Source: Bipolaris cookei (Eukaryota > Ascomycota > Dothideomycetes > Pleosporales > Pleosporaceae). From it: a stretch of 64,000 bases of DNA. Positions 1 through 9,738 of this stretch are shown one piece after another. The first letter of the stretch is position 1, and each line of letters opens with the position of its first letter. The translations under genes were made by a program, and so were the position numbers. Location: positions 146,975 to 210,974 of the forward strand of contig NRSV01000064.1 of NCBI GenBank assembly GCA_002286855.1, read 5' to 3'. The notes beneath the pieces are model-generated. The model was not told the DNA's origin, did not search any database, and was given only the letters and a program-made list of their open reading frames with translations.

Positions 1-1154
1 CCACCACTACCGCTACCGGGTACTTGAAGTCTCGCGAGCAAAATATCGTTAAGGGATGGAGCTGTGTTTCCCTCATACCATTATGGTGTTGCGGTCTGGC
101 GGTACACGACTGGACGTCATCGTAGACCCGAATAAGTGGATGTGGGTCGTGGAGAAGTTCCAGAAGCAGCATAGAATGCCTCTAGCCGTGAGGTATAAAT
201 TTCACCGACGATGTACATCCGCGATCGAGCGCTCGGGCTACGTTTTTGGCCCGTTCTCAGTCAAGCAAATCCCTCTTACAGAAAACAATCATGTCAGCCT
301 AATACGCTCCTCCACGATCTATCTGCTCGCCACGTATCCACGCGTCATGATAAGATTTGTTTCAAGATAGTTGTATCCTTCGTCGTTGTCATCTTCCGTT
401 CGTATGAATAAGATTTTCTCAATCTCCGACCTTCCCTCGGGCTATATACGGTCTCCAGGTGACTTATGCGTTCATCAAATCTAGACCGGTTCGTATTGCT
501 AGGTACACAACTATACCCTGTCCTTATGTTTGGAGTATTATCGTCCAAAGTCATCCGTAATATTAAGAGTTTCTCAACGTTCCGCCTCTTTAAGGGGTTC
601 ATTGAGTTTGTAGTACAATGAGCTACAAACGATTCATCACGCGAGCTTGACCATACCTGCAGGCAAAGTAAATGCCAGCCGCACCTTGCTCGTAGCGTAT
701 TGTCTGAAACACACGCAAATGCTTTGATAAGTACCCTGTTCTCTTTCTAATTATACTAAAAATGGTCCCGAAAGAATGCTCATAATCGTCCGACAATCTA
801 TTGGTTGGGTTGATGTTTCCATAGCGAAAGCAGATAAATTGGCACAAGTTAGGTTCTCGGGTTGCTCAAGACAGCTAGTAGCATAACGAATCATGAAGTC
901 GCGAAGCTAAAGTTCCATGAGAGATATCATCAATCATATGGCAAGTTGATTCAAGAAGAAGAAAGTCACCAAACGCTACCGAAAGCCCAGAGATGCTGCT
1001 TCTCGACAATATTTGACTTGAGGACAAAGGTGATTGGTACAGAGACTTGGCGCTACCCGGCTCGTGCGTTAGCGTAGCCGGACCCACTAAAATTTCTTTG
1101 CAACTTGGGTGTCTACGCGCAACAAAACACAACCACGACTGCATCTCCAACATC
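1..1154. other. Gene-free stretch upstream of LCP5
   Basis: I see no supportable gene here. All open frames are short, overlap each other on both strands, and resemble no family I know. The last few hundred bases should hold the LCP5 promoter and 5' UTR. Confidence 0.5.
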
Positions 1155-2231
1155 ATGGCTGTCGACAACTCGCTCGAGTCGCTCCTCGCGACTCTCACGA
1201 CATCTATTCAATCTGCTACCGAAGTGCTGCCTAATGATGATATAGTGCCACCAAAGGAAGGAATCTCTCTGCTGGATGTAAAGAACGAGCTGCTTCTGAG
1301 CTACCTGCAAAACCTAGTTTTCCTTATCCTCCTAAAACTGAGGTCACGGAAAAGCAACCAGAAAGAGGCAGATCTCCACCCTCAGGATGAAGTGGTTCAA
1401 AAGCTTGTTGAACTGAGGATTTACCTGGAAAAGGGCGTTCGCCCCCTCGAAAGCCGTCTGAAATACCAAATCGATAAGATTTTGAGGACAGCAGATGATG
1501 CCACTCGTCGCACTACTCAGGCTTCTACAAGTTTGGTTTCAAGACCCAAGAAGACAAAGACAGACACAGGATCCGATTCAGATGTGAGCGATGCCGAATC
1601 AGCTGGGTCCGCACAGACGGAAGAAGACGAAGACGAAATGGCATACGGCCCCCGACGTGCCCAAGTTATACGCCAAAAGACGGAAGCCAGTCAGGAACGC
1701 GCACGTGAATCTGCAAAAGACGGCATCTATCGGCCCCCCAAGATTACACCCATGGCCATGCCGACTCCAGAAGGTCGCGAAGCGCGACGAGAGCGCCGCC
1801 CAGGAAAATCAGCTACTCTGGACGAATTCATTGCTACCGAGCTCTCTACTGCTCCAATTGCTGAGCCCAGTATTGGTTCTACCATTACACAGGGCGGCCG
1901 GCACACCAAATCCGAGCGTGAGCGCCGCGAAGAGAATGAGAGACGCGAATACGAAGAAGCAAACTTTACTCGCTTGGCTCCAGATAGCAAAAAGGAGGCT
2001 GCTAGGAAAAAGGCCCGGCAACAGCGCGATGGTGGTTTCGGAGGCGAGGAATGGAGAAGTTTGGGCGCGGGCATTGACCGTATTGAACGACTTACGCAGA
2101 AGAAGGGGGGCAATTTGGGAAGCTTGGAGAGGAGTAGGAAGAGGCCTGTTGGTGATGGTCCAAGAGGCTCAGGATCCGCTGCTGGAGACGCATTTGAGAA
2201 GAGGAGGAAGATTGTTGGAAGGTATAGGTAA
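1155..2231 (+). CDS. LCP5: Lcp5/neuroguidin-like U3 snoRNP (SSU processome) protein
   Basis: Single-exon protein of 358 aa. Residues 1-110 form the helical Sas10/Utp3/C1D domain (an ELLLSYLQNLVFLILLK helix followed by KLVELRIYLEKG and RPLESRLKYQIDK). Next come an acidic Ser/Asp/Glu stretch at about 138-165, a basic charged middle with ERERREENERREYEE, and an Arg/Lys-rich tail ending RRKIVGRYR. This order and length fit yeast Lcp5 and human neuroguidin, which work in 18S rRNA processing in the nucleolus. The first ATG in a good context is at 1155; the frame is open 36 codons further upstream but without an ATG. The role is taken from the family, not shown here. Confidence 0.88.
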   Translation: MAVDNSLESLLATLTTSIQSATEVLPNDDIVPPKEGISLLDVKNELLLSYLQNLVFLILLKLRSRKSNQKEADLHPQDEVVQKLVELRIYLEKGVRPLESRLKYQIDKILRTADDATRRTTQASTSLVSRPKKTKTDTGSDSDVSDAESAGSAQTEEDEDEMAYGPRRAQVIRQKTEASQERARESAKDGIYRPPKITPMAMPTPEGREARRERRPGKSATLDEFIATELSTAPIAEPSIGSTITQGGRHTKSERERREENERREYEEANFTRLAPDSKKEAARKKARQQRDGGFGGEEWRSLGAGIDRIERLTQKKGGNLGSLERSRKRPVGDGPRGSGSAAGDAFEKRRKIVGRYR

Positions 2232-2665
2232 GACTATCGGGGACATTTGAAGATCAAGATGAAGAATTGCCAATCTTGTAATATTTCAACCAGACAATAC
2301 TTGCCAATCAATAAACACCATGACCAATCTGCATCATACATGACTTTGAATTTGCAAACTACATATCCATCCGGCTCTGAGAAGCTTTGTTCACAGTCGA
2401 CAAGAGATGAAGCAGAGTTCAAAACACAAACAACCTTGATCAATGAGCTGAGAATCGTATGATTTCATGATTAATAACTACTCAATGCTTCCCGTCTCGT
2501 AAAGAGTATCCACAGATAATCCTCTGATAATGCTCATCATCGTCATGCCTTTGACGCCAATGCTATGCGTTCTGCAATGCTGATCCTTTCCAGTGCCAAA
2601 TCAATGCTCGCCAAAAAAAACTCCATGAAAAACAAATGAAAAGCCAATGCGGCCAGGCGAAGCTC
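2232..2665. other. Convergent 3' intergenic spacer, LCP5/CUL3
   Basis: AT-rich spacer between two genes that end towards each other. It should hold both 3' UTRs. No other feature seen. Confidence 0.5.
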
Positions 2666-5324
2666 TTACGCCAAATACCTATACGAGTCAACCTGTGCGC
2701 CCTCTATGCGCTCAAGGTATTCACGCTCAATAAGCGACTCAATACGCTTCTTGACCATGTTGACCTCGGGTTTGAACTGCCCAACGAGTTGGCTGAGCGT
2801 CTCTGACATGAGTTGTTGATGCGATAGCTCTTTGCGTTGCCTAAGAAAGCTGGTTAGCATGGGGTGCAATAGATGGCACAACAAAGTACATACTTCATGA
2901 TTCGCACAACAGCAGCCTCGATACAGAAGCCCCGCGAATCATCATTCTTCTTTTCTGTTTCTCGTCGCTCGCGATCACTCTCAACCTTGTTTCCTCCACT
3001 AACGACGCCAACCTTGATCTTGACGAACTTGCCTTGAAAACCTTCGTTGAAGAAGAAGCGATCGGTAGGCTTCACGTCCTTGGACATGGGCTCCTTTACT
3101 AGAATGCGCGTCTTTGGCGCTACAGCAAGCGACTGAAGGTTTCTGATCAAGTCACTAGGTGGTATGTTGGTCCGCGCTTGGATCTCCTCAAAAGTGATGT
3201 GTTGATTTGGAGCGAGATCGTTGAACAAGAGCAGGATAACCATGCCGTATGTTGACACATTGAGCTCGTGACGACGCTCCTTGAACGAGCCGTCCTTTTG
3301 CGGTACTTTAGGGAAAACAGCCTTGATATCTGCCGAACCCATGTTGGCTAGCCAGGTAAGTTGTCGACCAGAGTGCTTCTGGCTGTAGAACTTCTCAAAC
3401 CCACGCTTAAGCTTGTCAACAACGGCAGGGTAATTGCACCGTGGCCGCTGATCTTCTTCGTCGGCAGCTGCGCCACCCATTGTCTCGAGAGGCCATGTCA
3501 TGCTCGTGAGCACGTTGATGGATAGCTCGATTCGCTTTGGGTCCTTGTCACCCAGCCCTTCAACATGTTTCTTGAAGCCAGCGGTTAGCTCTTCGGAAAT
3601 GGTCATGTCCTTGAACATGGCCTCTAGCTTCAGCGTAAAGTTGTTGCCGAGCTCAATCTTCATCTTTGAAATCATCTGCTTTTCGACTTCGTTGCTGATC
3701 GACTTGTTCATCAACAAGCGTCGGCATAGATGCTTCTTGTAGTAACGCTCGAAGAGATCCTTGTCTTGAACATATCGCAGTAGTATAATGGCCTTTTCGA
3801 GAACCGCATCGATCTCAGACTCAGTCTTGCCCTTAATACCCTTTTTCATGTTCTCGTCGATAAAGAGGGAGATATACTCTGAGGAGCGTGGGAACGTTGG
3901 AGAGTTGATGAAGTCGGTAAAACTCTGCGTTTGTGCCTGCTGCAACAATGGATCGGACTCAAAGGACTCTCGCCAGATTTTATCAAACCTGTCTTTGAGT
4001 GCAAGGACATCCTCGACCCACTTAATCGCAGCGACTGTCTGCTGGTTCAGACTCTTTTCTTGGACAGGACCCTTAGCCTTGTCGGCAGGATCGGGGACGG
4101 GCACAACAGCAGGCGCCTGCGACGCGGCGATTGCATCCTTGTTGATATCCGAGCCCATATCCACGATGCGCTGCTGGATTGCGCGAGTGATTTCCATCTT
4201 CTTGTCATCTACACGCCTGTTCAGGTCGTAAATGAGATTTAGCTCTTCAAGCCTATGGTTGTCAATCATGAAACGCACGCCGCTCTCCATTTCAACAAGT
4301 TCGTGTATCCGGTTCTTGATCAGCTCATCTTCCACTACCTTCTGAATCTTAGGTCCAGTGCTCTCTAGCAATGTCTGCTTGCAGCGCTCGTCTTCCTCGT
4401 AAATTCTACGTCGCGCATGTTTGCAATATGCACCCGCATGGCAGTCGCGTAGCAACAGTTCGGATTCGCCCCGATAAAAAGTGCTGCTTGTCTCCAAGTA
4501 CTCCCTCTCGAATGAAGTGTTGTATAGCCGTTGTTCTTCGGATTCTATATCAGCCTCATGCAAACCTTCCAACATCCATACACAGGATTTGATAAGCTGC
4601 TTGTCAATGACATCACCATCACGCTCCATCTGGATCTGGTCGAGGATGATGTAGCTTAGCAGGCCGAGAATAGTGCGAGCGTCGGTTGGAGAGACTGGCG
4701 AATTTAGAATCTCGTCGCGAAACAGAACCATGGCAGCGTTGTAGATGGAAGGTCGGCGGTGGTCGGCACAGTAGACACGATCCTTTGTCACATGTGTTAG
4801 CTTGTGTTGCCTCTTTACATGATATGAATAGAGGCCAGCCTCACCATATACATGAGCACGTCTGCCAGCATGCTTGTGCAGATTTGGTGGTCACTCCATG
4901 CCTGCCGCAGTCCCTTTAGAAACTTCTCACCAGCGACGCGTCGCTCGTTCGGGGTGGTTCCGCCTATACTTTGCAGATTTACGAGGAGGTTTGGGGATAT
5001 TAATTGCTGGATAGTGCTGCGGACCTCGGTGCTCAGCCAGTTGCTCTCGAATTCGTGGACCTTGTTGTATAGATTTTCGCCCTTCTTCTTCAGGACGATA
5101 CGGTAGGCGTGGCGGTACAACTCCTCGTATGACAGCTTAGAGGCATTCTTTGTGTGTATCTCGCGAAAGGCGGCCTCGATGGTGCCCCATGTGTTCTCGA
5201 AATCAATCTCGTCGCCATGTAGACCCTATGAGCGTGACATGGTCAGTGTGGAGCGGCAAGGGCGAATGTGCAAACTCACCCTTCGTGGGGGCCTTATCCG
5301 CTGCCTGCCCCGTCCTGCAATCAT
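2666..5324 (-). CDS. CUL3: Cullin-3 scaffold of BTB-type ubiquitin ligases
   Basis: Model: complement(join(2666..2840, 2894..4782, 4845..5225, 5280..5324)), 829 aa. The first exon codes only 15 residues, MIAGRGRQRIRPPRR, and is easy to miss; it restores the basic N terminus of fungal Cul3. It is followed by GLHGDEIDFENTW and then YEELYRHAYRIVLKKKGENLY, the cullin N-terminal repeat signature. The central cullin-homology region includes LFERYYKKHLCRRLL. The C-terminal winged helix holds the Nedd8 site in EAAVVRIMK, Lys772, whose codon is split by the last intron. Cul3 binds BTB adaptors at its N terminus and Rbx1 at its C terminus. Introns are 54, 62 and 53 nt, all GT-AG. It is divergent from ZIM17 with 360 bp between starts. 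Confidence 0.95.
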
Positions 5325-5684
5325 ATTTGATAATGCCTCGAGTGCAGATTAAAATGTTCAAAAGCACAAGGCCCTGGTGCGGTTGAGAGCGGAGCAAGGT
5401 CGGTGGTGGCTGCAAGGCTTAGTGTGGCGGGAGAGGCCGGGGAACAAGGGCGCGTATGTTTAACAGAGCACCAGCATGCTCGTGCGCTACAAAGAAACGG
5501 TAAATCAGAAAAGAATGGCTGGAGAGGTGCGCAAGGGCGTGAGGGATGAGGGATAAGGTTAGGTAAGAGTCCCCGCTGAATGGCTACGGCTATCATCGTC
5601 ATTGCTTGGCGGTCAATCAACTTAATCATTCTTTTGCTCGCGGGCATGACCCGCTGTATCCAACTCCACGCTCAGACAGTCGCC
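5325..5684. promoter_or_regulatory. Bidirectional promoter, CUL3/ZIM17
   Basis: A 360 bp gap between two divergent start codons must contain both promoters. I see no clear TATA box or known operator. Confidence 0.5.
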
Positions 5685-6291
5685 ATGCGCTCCTCACCGT
5701 CTTTACTGCGCACTTTTGCCCGAAATGCCGTGCCTTGGACAAGACCAGATGGCTCTGTTGCTCGTATCCCAGCGCCCGCACTATTGCGAGCGTCAGTACC
5801 CTCTACTATCCGCTTCGAGTCAAACACAGCTGCTCCCACGTCCACCACTGCCCCAAGCTCACGGCTAGAACGCGACCAAATCCCCTCGTACGAACTGACC
5901 TTTACCTGCAATGTCTGCAAGACACGCTCGTCGCACCGATTATCAAAGCAGGGCTACCATCATGGAACAGTCTTGATCCAGTGTCCAGGCTGTAAGAACA
6001 GACATTTGATCAGCGACCATCTCAAGGTACCCTTACCATGGGCTTTCTATTCAGATGCAACACGCTCATTGCATACAGGTTTTTTCAGACAAGTCCCTTA
6101 CCATCGAGGATCTCATGCGCGAAAAGGGAAGTCTAATCAAGAAGGGCTCTCTGAGTGCCGAGGGCGACGTCGAGTTCTGGGACGATGGCACCTCTACACC
6201 TCGCTCCGCACATTTCCACGCCGACTCTACGCCCAAAGGTGATAATCGCCTGTCACAACTGCCAGACCCACCCAAACCCCCACAAGAATGA
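5685..6291 (+). CDS. ZIM17: Mitochondrial DNL-type zinc finger, Hsp70 escort protein
   Basis: Model: join(5685..6026, 6079..6291), 184 aa. The N terminus MRSSPSLLRTFARNAVPW is basic, hydroxylated and free of acidic residues, as expected for a mitochondrial presequence. The DNL zinc finger has Cys75-x2-Cys78 (TFTCNVCKTRSSHRLSKQGY) and Cys100-x2-Cys103 (LIQCPGCKNRHLISDHL), with the His-Asp-Leu part at about 111-113. The 52 nt intron falls exactly after DHLK and restores VFSDKSLTIEDLM. Zim17/Tim15 keeps mitochondrial Hsp70 soluble during import and Fe-S assembly. An in-frame ATG 39 nt upstream (5646) is possible, but the 5685 start (gccATG) gives the better presequence. Confidence 0.92.
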
Positions 6292-6736
6292 ACGCCATGC
6301 TCCCCACACCAACTAGTCCGCCGGCTAGCTCGCCTGCACCATGGTGCAATCGCCAGCACCCTGTATTATACTGTTTGAGTAATCATATATGGCCGATCCG
6401 CCTTCACCGTAGTTGCTCCCATTTGTATGGGATCTCAGTTGTTGAAACGGTCTATTTCTCAGAACCACTCCATAGAGGTAGCACGCAACTCGTCTGAATC
6501 TTGCTGTTACATACGCTAGCCTGTACCTAAGGAAACAAACACTACCCCCCCCCCAAAAAAAACAATTCAGCATGCATCGCACAGGGTATCATATCAATAA
6601 GACTTCGTTCTTCCCATTACCATAACGCCTGGTTCCAATGCTCTTGAAACAGAAGAGAGGCCGACTTCTTTCCCGCAATATACCTGCATTGGAACATGTC
6701 ATAGCTATCTGCCGCATGCCTGGGAACTCTAGTTCT
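6292..6736. other. Convergent 3' spacer, ZIM17/PRP2, with C-run and A-run
   Basis: Spacer between convergent genes. It contains a homopolymer junction of about ten C then eight A near 6544-6562. No gene seen. Confidence 0.5.
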
Positions 6737-9244
6737 TCATCGTCGTGCTGTCGCCGGAACTGTCGATTTCTCCCTTGGCATCTTCTTGTCGTCGCCAAGC
6801 TTGCCAATGGAGGTCTCTGTGTGCATATGAGGCGCTACCTCGACCAGCCATTCTGGACTGATGGGTAGAACGGCTCGTGCATAAGTCTTGGACGACTCTA
6901 CAATCTCGAAATAGACGATCCACTTTGGACGGTTCTCGATCAAACTTGACGATGGGTGTATGAAGATGGTCATCCCACTGTTGGAAATCGCACGATAACT
7001 CAATCCGTCGCGTGCTAGCCTAGCAGCGTTGATAAAATAAGCCGATGTTATGCACTTACGGATCGCAACATGATTCGTGCTACCACAGCTGGAAACTGGT
7101 ACCTCGACACGATCGCAGAGCTTGGTCAACTGATCGCGCACGTCGCGAGCTCGATTGAGGCATCTCCACTGCAAAAAATTCTCAGTCGCCCATCGACTAT
7201 CAAAGCCACTGTCCTCAAACTGGTCCCAAATATTGAGAAACGTCATGAAGTCACCGCCTTCTTTGCTGCTGAAGCGGGCTCGAGCAGCATCTGCCGCCAC
7301 TCTTTTGTCTTTTGGCCGGAGGAAAAGTGAGGCTGACTCTCCCAACACACTGACAATCGACAGTATCTCCTCGCGACAGCCGTACTTCTCTGATGCAAGT
7401 ATAGCTTTAGAAAGTTTGATGTCAAGTGGCAATTCCGCCATTCGTCGACCGAGTCGAGTCAATTTTCCAGTAGAGTCCAGAGCTCCCAGTGCGTAGAGGT
7501 TTTCCAGAGACTTGATGAGAGATGTGCTTGATGGAGGATCCAGGAACTCAAATTCAAGCAGATTGTCAATGCCCAAAGCCTTTAATGTCAAAACAACACC
7601 GTCAAGATTTGCGCGCAGTAGCTCGGGCTCAGTAGTTTCGCTGAGCTCATTGTAGAAGGCGTGTTTTGTATACAGGCGGTAGCAATATCCCTCGCTTGTG
7701 CGGCCAGCACGTCCTGCCCGCTGGTTGGCACTTGCACGAGAGATGGGGCTAACGATCAGCGAGCTGATGCCGTTTGACGATATGTAATTACTCTGCTTGC
7801 TATAGCCCGAGTCGATGACATGACGAATGCCATCTATAGTTAGCGATGTCTCAGCAATGTCGGTAGAAATAACCAGCTTTCTAGCATTGGGTGGCGTGGG
7901 TTCAAAGACCTTAGCTTGTGCATCTGGCGGAAGCGCACTGTACAGCGGACAAACAATCAGTTCTTTAGCCCGCCCGCCCAGCTTCTTCATGGTTGTTTCT
8001 ATGTTCTCCACGGCAGCTTGGATCTCTTCCTCTCCGGTAAGAAACATGAGGATGTCTCCCGGAAGCTCTGCAGCCAAGTGGATTTGGAGAGCAGACGTGA
8101 TGCCGGCGCTAAGGTAGTTGGCTTCTGGAGCGCTCGTGTAGAGAATATTGATCGGAAAGGTCCTGCCTTCGACATAAAACGTAGGTGCATCATCGAAATA
8201 CTTTGAGAACTTGGAGGCGTTGATCGTGGCAGAAAGGACCAACAGCTTGAACTCTGGCCTGGCACGGCAAACTTCACGACACAGGCAGAGCAGAAGATCC
8301 GAAGCGATTGATCTCTCGTGTGCTTCATCAATCATCACCACTGAGTAGTTTGACAACAAGGGATCGGTCATAGCCTCACGCAGAAGTACACCATCTGTAG
8401 CGAACTTGACAATGGTCTTGTCGCTGGTCTTGTCGTCAAAACGGACACTGTAGCCAACTTCGTGACCTAGCTTGCATCCATACTCTTCTGCAACACGCTT
8501 GGCCACGCTCATGGCTGCTACTCGTCTGGGCTGCGTGATTGCAATCGATCCAGTCTTTGTGTAGCCAGCCTCGGCCGCGAATTGAGGAATTTGCGTCGTC
8601 TTTCCCGATCCAGTATCACCGACTACGACAAGTGTTTGATACTTGGAGACGGCATCGAGTATTTCTTCGCGGTACTTGTAAACAGGTAGACTTTTGCGGA
8701 CCTCATCAATAGTCTTGGCCCGCTTTTCTGCCGAGTCGAGTTGGGCTTGGAGAGCCTGTTTAGCGGGATCGATGCGACTCGAAATGTCTTGTTGGAACTG
8801 AATCTGATTCGAAGTATCGAAAATGAACTCGTAGTCGTCCTCCTGCACGCGCTCGGCTTTCTTAGTCTGGCTTTTGATCTTTTTCATCTGGTCTTCCTCC
8901 CACTGCTGGTATTCTGACTTGAAGTGACTCGCATCGTCATGGCGGTTGAGCACTTCGGCCTTGTTCGAGAAGTCGGCATCGGGGATCATGAACCCATCGC
9001 GGTGCTCGTCAATGGCATTCCTTGCCTCGGCCAACCTCAGAGTCTCTCTGTTCTTTGCAAACTCTTTGCGCTCCCTTTCTGATAGCCTGGGTCCTAGTCT
9101 CTCTTCCTCCTCTGCTTCATCGGCGACTAGACGGCGGAGGATGGCGAGCTGTTGCGCCTCTCGTTCGGCAAGGTACTTTTGTCGCGACGCGAGGCGGAGC
9201 GCGCTGACGTCTTGATCGCCGGTCTTGCGGCGTTTTGGGTCCAT
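6737..9244 (-). CDS. PRP2: DEAH-box spliceosomal RNA helicase, Prp2/DHX16 type
   Basis: Single exon, 835 aa, ATG at 9244. All DEAH-box motifs are visible: Walker A GDTGSGKT (209-216), TQPRRVAAMSVAKRV, DEAH (306-309), SATI, FLTGEEEI, the motif V region STDIAETSLTIDG, and QRAGRAGR. After the core come the winged-helix/ratchet and OB-fold regions (LDPPSSTSLIKSLENLYALGA; FIHPSSSLI; EWLVEVAPH). The N-terminal block around residues 20-80 (RQKYLAEREAQQL, LSERERKEFAKNRETLR) matches the segment before the helicase core in DHX16 rather than the S1 domain of Prp22. Prp2 remodels the activated spliceosome before the first step. It is shorter than animal DHX16 because most of the N-terminal extension is missing. 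Confidence 0.9.
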   Translation of the reverse strand: MDPKRRKTGDQDVSALRLASRQKYLAEREAQQLAILRRLVADEAEEEERLGPRLSERERKEFAKNRETLRLAEARNAIDEHRDGFMIPDADFSNKAEVLNRHDDASHFKSEYQQWEEDQMKKIKSQTKKAERVQEDDYEFIFDTSNQIQFQQDISSRIDPAKQALQAQLDSAEKRAKTIDEVRKSLPVYKYREEILDAVSKYQTLVVVGDTGSGKTTQIPQFAAEAGYTKTGSIAITQPRRVAAMSVAKRVAEEYGCKLGHEVGYSVRFDDKTSDKTIVKFATDGVLLREAMTDPLLSNYSVVMIDEAHERSIASDLLLCLCREVCRARPEFKLLVLSATINASKFSKYFDDAPTFYVEGRTFPINILYTSAPEANYLSAGITSALQIHLAAELPGDILMFLTGEEEIQAAVENIETTMKKLGGRAKELIVCPLYSALPPDAQAKVFEPTPPNARKLVISTDIAETSLTIDGIRHVIDSGYSKQSNYISSNGISSLIVSPISRASANQRAGRAGRTSEGYCYRLYTKHAFYNELSETTEPELLRANLDGVVLTLKALGIDNLLEFEFLDPPSSTSLIKSLENLYALGALDSTGKLTRLGRRMAELPLDIKLSKAILASEKYGCREEILSIVSVLGESASLFLRPKDKRVAADAARARFSSKEGGDFMTFLNIWDQFEDSGFDSRWATENFLQWRCLNRARDVRDQLTKLCDRVEVPVSSCGSTNHVAIRKCITSAYFINAARLARDGLSYRAISNSGMTIFIHPSSSLIENRPKWIVYFEIVESSKTYARAVLPISPEWLVEVAPHMHTETSIGKLGDDKKMPREKSTVPATARR

Positions 9245-9738
9245 AATGGGTGATCGGTGTATATGTGCTTGTTCGTACTTTATATAAATGTAGTTCGCCC
9301 GGCCTGCTTCTGATTTGGCGTCGGGTCCGTTACGCTTGTAACGTCTGCAATGTCGAGGGGTGATGGACAGCGAACGAAGCTCTCTACAAAATGTTGAAGC
9401 TCGGACCAAGTAGCGGGAGAATAACGGAGTTGGCCGAGTCACGCTAATAAGACAGCTCGGTGACGAACTATGCAACGGACTTCACTTACTGCTGTCTGTC
9501 CTTATATCCTTTTAAGACTATGACTGAGCAGACAAATATTAAGAAGCGCATTGCTGACCATTTCAAAAGCCATGATGGCCGTCTTCTTCAGGTGATGATT
9601 TCCTTCTATCCTTCATGCCCCGCTCATCAAAACGCTGTTCGCAGTGTCATGCTTCGTGAACGCTGTAAACACAAGAACAAATGCAAACGATCCATAGCAA
9701 GACCCCTGTCATTCCAAGCAACACCCCAACCCTGATTC
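9245..9738. other. Tandem intergenic: PRP2 promoter and RAD54 3' UTR
   Basis: About 0.5 kb between two minus-strand genes. No coding feature that I can support. Confidence 0.5.

Noticed and set aside
1..1154. Search for a 5' gene or exon
   Set aside because: Short frames such as those at 56-370 and 623-847 have no recognisable domain or splice logic.
1591..2250. Overlapping second frame inside LCP5
   Set aside because: A shadow of the real frame; the Lcp5 frame gives the conserved domain while this one gives only basic low-complexity sequence.
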